From Lotus japonicus (taxonomy: Eukaryota; Streptophyta; Magnoliopsida; Fabales; Fabaceae), in contig NC_080043.1 in the NCBI RefSeq assembly GCF_012489685.1, forward strand, positions 40,749,127-40,813,126: 64,000 bases of DNA, written 5' to 3'. Below the pieces are notes generated by a model. The model made no database searches. It worked only from the letters and a program-made list of their open reading frames with translations, and was not told where the DNA came from. The translations under genes and the position numbers were made by a program. Position 1 is the first letter of the stretch. Each line of letters begins with the position of its first letter. This document shows positions 1-9,800 of the stretch, in pieces.

Positions 1-96
1 TAGTTATGTTGTCGAAAAAAAAATAATTCACGTTTTTCCGCTTAAAGTATTTTCTTTTGGTTACTAAAGTGACGCCACCGGAATCGGGGTGTTACA
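1..96 (+). repeat. Tail of 5' LTR, Tekay-like element copy 1
   Basis: These 96 bases equal the last 96 bases of the LTRs ending at 8882, 12586 and 21377, and they end in TGTTACA. The rest of this LTR lies outside the window, so the 5' target duplication cannot be read. Confidence 0.9.
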
Positions 97-100
97 TTTG

Positions 101-112
101 TGGTATCAGAGC
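101..112 (+). other. Primer binding site, initiator tRNA-Met type
   Basis: TGGTATCAGAGC lies four bases after the LTR end. It is the standard plant primer site complementary to the 3' end of initiator methionine tRNA, where minus-strand cDNA synthesis begins. The same site is at 12591-12602 in copy 2. Confidence 0.9.
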
Positions 113-309
113 TTAGTCGAGTCTTTCGGGAGTCTTTGGGGAATAGGTCTTCTGTGCTAGGTTGTGTGACTCTGCAAAGAGTAAAAATTGATTGTCTGCC
201 AAGCGATTTTTCGCTTAGAATTGTTTGAAGTTATTGCTTAATCATATTGTATAGTTATTTTGGATGCTATCTTATGATGAGCACTAACTGTTTGTTAATT
301 TAGCAGAAC

Positions 310-3300
310 ATGGTGAACGCTAACCAACTAGCTGAGATGATGGCCACTATGGCCCAAGCTGTGACTGCACAGGCAAACGATAATGCTATGAGGCGTGCTG
401 CTGAGGAGGCACGTGATCAGCACCAACGCCAGAGGGAAGTGACAATGGATCAGAACAGAGGCCTGAATGATTTTAGGAGACAGGATCCACCTAAGTTCTC
501 GGGGGGTACGGACCCGGACAAAGCGGATCTCTGGATCCAGGAGATTGAAAAGATCTTCGGTGTATTGCAGACTGCTGAGGGGGCCAAGGTGGGAATGGCA
601 ACCTTTCTACTGTTGGGTGATGCTGAGTACTGGTGGAGAGGCGCCAGAGGAATGATGGAAGCAAACAACCTGGAAGTGAACTGGACTTCGTTTCGTGCTG
701 CTTTTCTGGAAAAGTATTTTCCAGATAGTGCGCGGGACGAGCGTGAGTCGCAATTCCTGACACTTCGTCAGGGTAGCATGTCCATTCCGGAATATGCTGC
801 CAAGCTGGAATCGTTGGCCAAGCACTTTCGATTCTTCCGCAATGGGGTCGATGAACCCTACATGTGCAAGCGCTTTGTGAATGGGCTGAGGCCCGATATT
901 GAAGACTCGGTGAAACCGTTGGGGATCACTCGTTTTCAGACTTTGGTTGAGAAAGCCACTGAGGTGGAGATAATGAAGAACAGGAGACTGAACCGTGTTG
1001 GGACAGGAGGGCCGATGAGGTCGGGCTCTCAAAATTTTCAAGGCAGAGGGAGATTTCAGAGTAGGAAGCCGTATCAACGTCCTGCAGGTAGAGGAATTGC
1101 TTCAGGATCTTATAGGCCCATGGTGGGTACTGCTGGAGGTTCTGGAGGTCAGACTGTGAACAGGGAGATGACCTGTTACAGATGTGGGCAGCCTGGGCAC
1201 TATGCCAATGCTTGTACTGACATGAGGCCCAAATGCTTTAACTGTAACAAGTTGGGGCATACTGCTGCTCAATGCAGAGCACCCAAGACAGAACCAGCTG
1301 TTAACACTGCTCGTGGGAAGCGTCCTGCTGCCAAGGCAAGAGTCTACACCATGGATGGTGAAGAAGCTGAAGGGGTTGATGGTCTGATCAGGGGAGATTG
1401 CGAGATTGACGGTAATCTCCTAACTGTACTTTTTGATTCCGGAGCAACGCACTCTTTTATCTCTAGGGAATGTGCTACTAGATTAAAACTTCCCGTTACT
1501 GCTTTGAGTTTCGATCTTATAGTTACCACACCTGCCAAAACTCTGCTTGCCAATACTGCATGCATGTATTGCCCAGTAACCTATAGGGATAAAGTTTACC
1601 ATGCTAACCTAGTGTGCCTAACTCTCAAGAACCTAGATGTTATCCTAGGGATGGACTGGTTGTCTCACTACCATTGTCTTCTGGACTGTAGCCGAAAGAG
1701 AGTGGTATTTCCTGACTCGGACCTTTCCGAGTATCTATCCGCCAATCATATTAATGTCTCTCTGAATGAAGGATCTCAAGAGTATTCAGTTTTGTTGAGC
1801 TTGGAGAGTAAAGGAAATTCGGAAGTGAGTAATATTCCAGTTGTGAGGGACTTCGCGGATGTTTTTCCTGTCGATGTACCTGGTTTGCCGCCTGTACGCG
1901 ACATTGAGTTTGCTATTGACATTGTACCGGGAACAGGACCGATTTCGATTGCACCATATCGGATGGCACCTGCGGAATTGGTGGAGTTGAAGTCTCAACT
2001 TGAGGATCTTCTGTCGAAAGGATTCATCCGACCAAGCGTTTCACCTTGGGGAGCACCCGTCTTATTGGTGAAGAAGAAGGATGGGAAATCTAGACTTTGT
2101 GTCGACTATCGACAACTGAACAAAGTAACCGTCAAGAATAGGTATCCGCTACCCAGAATTGATGATTTGATGGATCAACTACGAGGAGCTGCGATATTCT
2201 CAAAGATAGACCTGAAGTCGGGTTACCATCAAATTAGAGTAAAGACTGAGGATATCCAGAAGACGGCATTCCGGACTCGTTATGGACACTATGAGTATCT
2301 AGTGATGCCATTTGGGGTGACAAACGCACCTGCTATCTTCATGGATTACATGAACAGGACATTCCATCCGTTCTTGGATCGATTCGTCGTGGTGTTTATC
2401 GACGACATTCTGATCTACTCAAAGAACGCTGAAGATCATGATGGGCACTTGCGTCAGGTTTTACAAGTGTTGAGAGAGACAAAGTTGTACGCCAACCCTT
2501 CTAAGTGTGAATTTTGGCTCGAAGAGGTAAAATTCTTGGGCCATGTGATCTCTAAAGAAGGTATAGCTGTGGATCCAGCAAAGGTAGAGACGGTGTTGTC
2601 ATGGGAACGGCCAAAGACCGTGACTGAGATCAGGAGTTTTGTCGGTTTGGCGGGATACTATCGTCGCTTCATTGAGAATTTCGCCAAGATCGTTGGACCC
2701 TTGACTCAACTTACGAGAAAGGATCAACCTTTTGCATGGACCGAAGCGTGCGAAACTAGCTTTCAGACAATGAAGGAACGTTTGACGACATCACCTGTAC
2801 TCGTCTTACCGCAACCAGAGGAACCGTATGAAGTGTACTGTGATGCTTCGCATCAAGGTTTGGGATGTGTGCTGATGCAGCATCGGAAAGTGGTGGCTTA
2901 TGCTTCACGACAACTGAAGACTCATGAGAAGAACTATCCGACTCATGACTTAGAACTTGCTGCCATTGTGTTTTCGTTGAAGATCTGGAGACATCACTTA
3001 TATGGATGCAATTTCACCATATTTAGCGATCACAAGAGCTTGAAGTACTTGTTTGACCAGAAGGAGTTGAACATGAGACAACGACGTTGGATGGAGTTTC
3101 TCAAGGATTACGATTTTACCTTACAGTACCATCCTGGAAAAGCTAATGTTGTTGCTGATGCATTGAGCAGGAAAATGCATATCTCGTCAATGATGGTGAA
3201 GGAGCTACAACTGCTGGAACAATTCCGAGATTTGAGTTTGGACGTAAGAGTATCCGAGGGAGAACTGAGGTTCGGGATGATCAGGATTACCAATGGATTG

Positions 3301-4727
3301 ATGGAAGAAATCCGAGACCAACAGTTACAAGATGAATTTTTACTCGGAAAAAGGAATTTGGTAATTCAGGGTAAGGACCCGGAATTCAAGGTAGGAAGTG
3401 ACAATATCCTACGGTGTAAGGGTAGAGTTTGCGTACCCAACAACCCTGACCTAAGGAGGTTGATACTGGACGAAGGTCACAAAAGTAAGCTGAGTATTCA
3501 CCCTGGAATGAAAAAGATGCACCAGGACTTGAAGGTGAATTTTTGGTGGCCAGGAATGAAAAGACAAGTGGCAGAATACGTAGCTGCATGTTTGACCTGT
3601 CAAAAGGCGAAGGTGGAACATCAGAAATCTGCGGGTATGCTACAAAGCTTGGATGTACCTCAATGGAAATGGGATAGCATATCGATGGATTTTGTCGTGG
3701 CGTTACCAAGAACTCAAAGAGGATATGACTCGATTTGGGTAATCGTGGATCGACTGACTAAGTCGGCTCATTTCATACCGGTGAGAACTACGTACAATGT
3801 GGATAAGCTATCAGAGATTTATATAGCTGAGATTGTGCGACTTCATGGAGTGCCAACAAGTATCGTTTCCGATAGAGACCCGAAGTTTACTTCACATCTG
3901 TGGGGAGCTCTTCATGAGGCTTTGGGAACGAGGCTGAGATTAAGCTCTGCTTATCATCCACAGACTGATGGGCAAACTGAGAGAACTATCCAATCATTGG
4001 AGGATTTGCTACGAGCTTGCGTGTTAGACAATAAGGGCAGTTGGGACACCCTATTGCCACTGATTGAATTCACATATAACAACAGTTTTCATACGACCAT
4101 AGGTATGGCACCGTATGAGGCATTGTATGGCCGCAAGTGTAGAACACCTTTATGTTGGTATCAAGATGGAGAGAATTTGTTAGTAGGACCGGAACTTCTG
4201 CAACAGACAACTGAGAAGATTAAACAGATCAGGGAAAAGATGAAGGCTTCTCAGAGTAGACAGAAGAGCTATGCAGATCAAAGGCGCAGAACCCTGGAAT
4301 TTGAAGAAGGGATCATGTGTTTTTACGAGTTACCCAGACTACAGGAGTTGGTCGAGCAATCAAGTCAAGAAAGCTGACGCCAAAGTTCATTGGACCTTAT
4401 CAGATTACTCGTCGTGTAGGACCGGTAGCTTATCAGATCGCACTACCGCCTTTTCTATCAAACGTTCACGATGTATTCCATGTGTCACAACTGCGGAAGT
4501 ATATTGCTGATCCGATGCACGTCATCGAGCTGGATGACATTGAGTTGAAGGATAACTTGTCTTTCGAGACACCGCCAATCAGCATTGGTGACACAAGGGT
4601 AAAGCAGTTGAGGGGTAAAGAGATCGAGTTAGTGAAGGTTATTTGGAACGAGGACACCGGCGATGCAACGTGGGAGCTGAAGGAAAAGATCAAGGAACAG
4701 TATCCAGAACTTTTTACTGACCCTTAA
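310..4727 (+). pseudogene. Tekay-like gag-pol polyprotein, copy 1, frameshifted
   Basis: This is the same polyprotein as at 12800-17218: gag, protease, reverse transcriptase, RNase H and integrase in one frame from the ATG at 310. A missing G in a homopolymer at 4309-4311 (GGG here, GGGG in copy 2) throws the frame. The reading then runs to a stop at 4375-4377, and the original frame resumes as an open stretch to 4727. The lost part is the integrase C-terminus and the chromodomain-like tail. All catalytic motifs upstream are unchanged: zinc knuckles at residues 289-302 and 309-322, protease DSG at 376-378, RT FIDD ending at 699, and integrase D1127, D1188 and E1224. Since every copy difference is of this kind, a sequencing error is more likely than a true mutation. 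Confidence 0.85.
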
Positions 4728-4750
4728 GTTTCGAGGTCGAAACTTTCTTT

Positions 4751-4764
4751 TTGGAGGGTAGTAA
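4751..4764 (+). other. Polypurine tract, copy 1
   Basis: TTGGAGGGTAGTAA lies directly before the LTR start TGTAAGG. It is the purine-rich primer for plus-strand synthesis of an LTR retrotransposon. The copy 2 equivalent is 17242-17255. Confidence 0.75.
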
Positions 4765-5435
4765 TGTAAGGCCCAAGTTTTAACGCTTTGGATAAGTGAA
4801 TAAAATAAAAGAGTTATTTGATTAAGATAAATTTGGGAAGGAAAGAGGTTCAGGAAAAGTCCAAGAATGTATCGAAAAACCGAAAGAGTTATAGCACAAC
4901 TAACATACGCTTAATCCTAGGTCAAAGGTATTAGTGAATAGTTAATTTACGTTTTAGGACACGATGGAAACTAATTCCAAAAATCCTCAGAGAAATGTTA
5001 GAACTTCTCTTTTCCGTCCTTAAACAACCATTTCGATGCAAAATCCTGGAAAGTACGAACGTCAAATTTCAATTCTCGGAAGTTTGCCGAACGGAATCCC
5101 TGATAGTTCGAAAAACCTAAGATCGACAGACGATGAAGACTTTTTCTATCCGGAAACTCAAAAGAAGATTCCACCCGCGTTCTCCTACTTCTCTCATCAT
5201 TCCTAATCTTTCTTCAGAAGGAAGTTTTCTCATCCGACGATCACTGCAAAAAGTAGTTTTTCGGGATAAACCGACTTACACCGACCTATGCCGATTTTGG
5301 ATCTTTTGGTTTAATTCCAAGAATTCTATTTTGAGTTCTGGAATTCTGTCGCCAGAACCTATCTTAGAATGCGCAGAGGAACGCGCAGGAAAAATCGGAA
5401 TCGCAAAAAATCATTTTTTCCGTTTTTTCCAAAAC

Positions 5436-5445
5436 CTATAAATAG
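5436..5445 (+). promoter_or_regulatory. LTR TATA box
   Basis: CTATAAATAG sits 671 bp into the LTR, followed about 30 bp later by a pyrimidine-rich leader and a run of GA repeats. This is the expected place for the U3/R border and the RNA start of the element. The same box is at 17927-17936 in copy 2. The 5' LTR copies of this box fall outside the window or in the gap. Confidence 0.6.
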
Positions 5446-6990
5446 TTGAAAAATTAGATTTTTTTTTCACAAAACCCATTTTCCCCACCCCTCCAAAACC
5501 GCGAGTTCCTAGAGAGAGAGAGAGATCCGGATCTTCGTCGTTTCTTGCCCGTTTGCTTCACCGTTCGTCACTAATCGAAGACCTCGAGGTAGGTAATCTA
5601 TACTCTCCTTCGAATCGTCGTTTCTGTCCATTTCTCCTGCGACTTTCTGAGTTCAAAATTTTGAGGTTTTTGAAAAACTGTTCAAATCAGTTGATTTCAG
5701 CGTCTAAACTTCTTCCCTGCATGCTCCTGAGCGTGTTCTGCGGATTAGATTTTGTCAAATGTCGACGAAATGCCGCCGGGATCAATTTCTACCCTAAATA
5801 CCCATTTTTCGCCAAAGTCGCAACCTTTACGCTCTAATCTATCGACTTGGCTTAGTGCTAGTAGGATTTGTCGTCATAAACGTCGTTGTGGACGTCCCCA
5901 TCCAATTTGTTTTTCAAAAATCCAATTTTGAAATTCTGAGCTAAAAATAATGACCAAACTACCCCTATATCAGTTTTCGATCCGAAAATTTTTCCGAGCC
6001 TAGAACCGTCTTAGTTACGGCTTATGTTAACCTAGGAACCGAGTTTGATCGAAGAAAAATCGACCCTCCCAATTAAGGAAAGTGGCCGAGAGCTATATCA
6101 AGGGGGGAGGAGAATCCGATTTTTCGAAAACTTGTCTTAACGCGTTAGATTGTCGTACCACGGAGGTAGTAGTGTACTGTGTAACCCTAGGGCTCTTTGA
6201 TTGCTGAGTTTCTGACTCTTGGTGTTGATTTCTGTGATTTTTGCTTAAGGTTCGTTTGAGGAGATTCCAAGAAACCAAGGAGAAGAGCTTGAAGAACATT
6301 TGGAGGAGGAAGCTGGAAGACCCACCGGTGAGGGCTACTCTCTGAATTACTAGATAATGCTTTAGGTGTCGATGAAATTCGACTTGATTTATGTGTTATG
6401 CACCTAATTGCTAAATGTCTGAAATGATTTCTGAGGCTTCGGCCGAACTTGTTGAGTACTTGATGCCATGATATTGTGTGCTAAATGATTCACATGCTAT
6501 GTGCTACATGGTTAACTTAGGATGTGTTGGAATATGCTGTCTATGTCTTTTGGTTGAGCTGTTTCAATGATGCTATTCCACTTGTACCTGAGATTCTGAA
6601 AAAGTGAGGATTACGGGCAGGTCATGCCGAATTTTTATGAGATTTTGAGAGAGTTTTAAAAGGACGAACGGAGTTCGGACCTTGTCATGCTCCAATGGAT
6701 CGAGACCTTCTCAGGGAATTACTTGGGTTTATGGGAACTTTGAAACTCATAGGGAATACGATAAGACTAAAAAGAGCTATTTTTATAAAGAAATTCATAA
6801 GATATTAAACAACCTCTAACCTTTAAATAAAGATAACAATCTCGGATGCAAGCTTTGGATTGAAGTTTAGTTTTGGAAATGAGAAGTGTCGTCGGATCCA
6901 AGTGTTGGGAAGATTTCGAGTTTTGGGTATGTTGATACTCATTCGCTCTGGGAGCAGTTTGTTTAGCCATCCAAGGGATGAGCCGAGAAG

Positions 6991-7240
6991 CTTCACGGAG
7001 GTGTGAGACTTGTGAATGCGTGATACTCCACTGAGGCGTGAGACCTTGTGGAAAGCATGGATCTTCACTGAGGCGTGAGACCTCGTGAACAGCATGAAAC
7101 TTCATTGAAGCGTGAGACTTCGTGCAAGTGTGTAAATTCACTGAGGCGTGAGACCTTGTGAAAGCATAAAACTTCACTGAAGCGTGAGACTTTGTGAATG
7201 TGTGAGACTCCACAGAAGCGTGAGACTTTTGTGAGAGCAT
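6991..7240 (+). repeat. Tandem repeat of ~37 bp inside the LTR
   Basis: About seven imperfect units share the core GAGGCGTGAGACCTTGTG, alternating with GAAGCGTGAGACTT, and each is followed by an AAAGCAT-like spacer and CTTCACT. The block recurs at 10690-10941 and 19483-19731 in the other LTR copies, so it belongs to the element. Function is unknown. Confidence 0.8.
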
Positions 7241-7949
7241 TGATGACTCGAAGAGTTGTCGTGAGTGGCTGCACTCTTTTGTTTATGATTAATTGTATTT
7301 TGTCGCAGAATCGACATTTACCTTAGGGTATTCTTTTAGAGACTTTAAGTTAATCTAGAACACGTGGCGACGTGTCGGGTGAGGTCGGAGACGTTGTTTG
7401 GCTAATCACTTGCATTCATGCACTCATTTTGAGGTTAATACACGGCGTGATACGGACCTCGGTGGATTCCAAAATGGTCATAAGACCCGGATTTCCATAT
7501 TTAGGACACTACGGTGGTCCTCAGTAGCAGACGGAATGGCAGACCTAACGGGTTCACTGCTGATCTGACTACTTTTGTGTGGTGTAAGAACACGCGAGCA
7601 GGAAGGTACCCACGTGGCTGGTGTTAGGGCCGTCTCGTTGATGGTCCATCCTTCTTCCGGAATGCATTTTGTTACCCAGCATTGCATTTCATGCAACATA
7701 CATGCTAACTTAGTTGCTGAGTGTGATTGGTAACTGTTTATCCTATTTTTGAGGCATGCTACTTGTTTTTATGGCTCTTTATATTTATTGTGATACATGC
7801 AACCCTAGGAAGCTATCCAAAACTTATAAGCCTGAGAGGCTAGTATTTATTATCCTATAATTATATCTGGCTTTTATTAATTATATAATTCTTTGGAGTT
7901 GACCCTCGCGTCTGCTGTGTGTGTTTGGGCGGACTACGCCATTTGTCAG

Positions 7950-8472
7950 ATGAGTATGGGGGATTGGTTTACCATGGTCAGCCCGTCAGGGGGGACCAGG
8001 TACGAGATGCTTGACCAAGACGACCCAGGTGCATGGGTGGTCGATCCCGAGGGCCACCGTGCGACCTACACCGGTCGGATCATGGAGGACCGTGTCGATC
8101 GATTTCGGACGCCTGACGGAGGGAGTGATGAGGAGGCACATAGTGAGCTTCAACCTGCCTCCAGGAGTACACTGTGGACCCGGCTTGGGAGTACCTCCAC
8201 CGCCACCATCTCCTTCAGATGATGAGGACCCTTCTGAGGAGTTGCCAGTAGGTGGGGCTTCGACGGAGTCTAGTCCGTCTACTGCTGCTGCTGTCGTTGC
8301 GGATCTCGTTCCGGGCCCCGAGCCCGAGAGTCCAGTGCGGGAGCGCATTGGGGTGGACAGAGAGGGCAGTGTTGAGTACGTCGACCTAGTCGTCCTGGAT
8401 GCAGTTTCGGATGACGACCGCGCTAGCATGGATCGAGTGCTAGTGTGGGCTCCTCGGGTAGGGATAGTGTAG
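7950..8472 (+). pseudogene. LTR-internal open frame, copy 1 (shifted by one base)
   Basis: This is the same frame as 11652-12134, starting at an ATG at 7950. An extra T near 8103 (GATTTCGG here, GATTCGG elsewhere) breaks it. After the break the frame stays open to 8472 and reads through the place where the other LTR copies have a TAG, because those carry an extra TA after GCTAGCATG. It probably carries sequencing noise like the rest of this copy. Confidence 0.5.
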
Positions 8473-8882
8473 GAGTTGTGTCGATGCTCTGACCGTCATG
8501 CTTCCGTTTTGGGGACAGGGTAGTTTTCCTACCGGTAGCTTTTGTGTGGTTTCCTATGGAGATCGCAGAGAGCTGGTTGGATTTAGGGGGGTCTTTTCTT
8601 AGGCCGCTGGGCCAACTTGCTCTCAGTTTTTGTAGGTTAGTGTTGCGGACACAGCATCTTTATTTTGGACTGTACATATTGCCTTCGGGCGTTACTCTTT
8701 TCTGTCACCCGACACGAGGCATGTATATATAGTTGTATAGTAGTTCCTTTTATCTTTTGTTGGGGAGTCTTATTGCTTTCTGTCTTTAGTTATGTTGTCG
8801 AAAAAAAAATAATTCACGTTTTTCCGCTTAAAGTATTTTCTTTTGGTTACTAAAGTGACGCCACCGGAATCGGGGTGTTACA

Positions 8883-9530
8883 GATGATCTTTCTAGAATG
8901 TACAACTGGTATGCTTCAGCCCATGAGGAACAGAACAGATTTTTGCAATCATCTCATGGCCCTTTGGAGGGGAGTGGACAAGGTGCACCATCTGCTCCGG
9001 TTGAATGTTCATCATTTTTAGAACGGGCAGATGCTTTTAAGAAGCATTTAAAGGAGAAAAAGTTCAATTGATAGAAAAAGTGAGCTTGAGACATACTTAA
9101 GTGAAGCTAATGTTGAACGAAAAGAAAAATTTGACTTGCAATTATGGTGGAAGCGAAATTCTGGTAGGTTCCCTATACTTTCTTCCATGGTGCGAGATGT
9201 CCTTGCAACCCCTGTTTCAACCGTGGCATCAGAGAGTGCATTAAGCATTGGTGGTAGGGTGTTGGAGCCCTTTAGAAGCTCCCTTAGCCGAAAAATTGCT
9301 GAGGGTCTGATTTGTGCCCAGAATGGTTGAAGCCTTCTCTTTACCAATTCAAAGATCAAGACCTTGATGAGGAGTGGGAGCTTAATGATGAGATTGTAGC
9401 AGGTATTGTTGTTTTGTTCTCTTTTATTATGTGTTATACTATTGTGTTTTTTTATAACAAAGAATTACAAGCAGAAACAAGTTCTATGACCCCAGGTGGA
9501 TCAACTTCAGCAGCTGGAACATCCTCCTAG
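8883..9530 (+). pseudogene. hAT transposase 3' exons (RICESLEEPER-like), copy 1
   Basis: The right flank of the LTR reads as the end of an hAT transposase. A linker is followed by the C-terminal dimerisation region with the motifs LQLWWKRNSGRFPILSSM, VLATPVSTVASESALSIGG and RSSLSRKIAEGLICAQ. The exon ends at a donor at 9402/9403, and a last exon at 9463-9530 encodes about 22 residues and a TAG. A stop caused by a one-base shift at about 9056-9070 (AAAAAGTTCAATTGA) occurs in both copies and is probably genuine. A missing A near 9326 occurs only here. The 5' part of the gene is not in the window. Confidence 0.75.
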
Positions 9531-9700
9531 CTAATGAATATTGGCTAAAAGTGCAACTTAAAAGTACAATTTCCCTTGAACTTTTAAATTTTCCTCTAAG
9601 TACTTAAGTTAGCCAATTCTGATGTACTTATTTATTTTATGTATCTGTTACAGGTGGTTGTCTTTTTTGGAGTCATTTGCAGGTCAAATGACTCACTATA

Positions 9701-9800
9701 NNNNNNNNNNNNNNNNNNNNNNNNNNNNNNNNNNNNNNNNNNNNNNNNNNNNNNNNNNNNNNNNNNNNNNNNNNNNNNNNNNNNNNNNNNNNNNNNNNNN
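9701..9800. other. Assembly gap (100 N)
   Basis: There are exactly 100 Ns, the usual size for a gap of unknown length. The left side ends in hAT flank sequence; the right side begins in the middle of an LTR. Confidence 0.99.

Larger units (their letters stand above)
4765..8882 (+). repeat. 3' LTR of Tekay-like element, copy 1 (4118 bp)
   Basis: The LTR starts TGTAA and ends TTACA, an inverted pair with the usual TG...CA ends. It lies between the polypurine tract and hAT sequence. At 4.1 kb it is nearly as long as the internal region (about 4.7 kb), which is long but known for Tekay/Del elements. It contains a TATA box at 5436, an AT-rich then GA-rich leader (5460-5530), a block of about 37-bp repeats at 6991-7240, and a GC-rich open frame at 7950-8472. 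Length and sequence match the LTR at 17256-21377 apart from small indels. Confidence 0.92.
1..9700. other. Near-identical duplicate of 12491-22197 (probable unmerged contig end)
   Basis: The stretch from base 1 to the N gap repeats 12491-22197 in the same order: LTR tail, primer site, gag-pol, 3' LTR, hAT exons, and the same final bases before the gap. The differences I found are one- to two-base indels, mostly in homopolymers: a G run at 4309-4311, an A run near 9326, a T run near 9450, and a T at 8103. I saw no clear substitutions. The net length difference is about 7 bp over 9.7 kb. A real segmental duplication would also have to copy the hAT flank together with the insertion. I infer an assembly overlap or haplotig; this is not proven. 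Confidence 0.8.

Noticed and set aside
7986..8429. Minus-strand open frame opposite the LTR-internal frame
   Set aside because: Antisense shadow in GC-rich DNA; the plus-strand frame has the motif pattern shared with the other LTR.
8544..8853. Short open frames near the LTR 3' end
   Set aside because: About 60 codons, AT-rich, with no resemblance to known proteins; probably chance.
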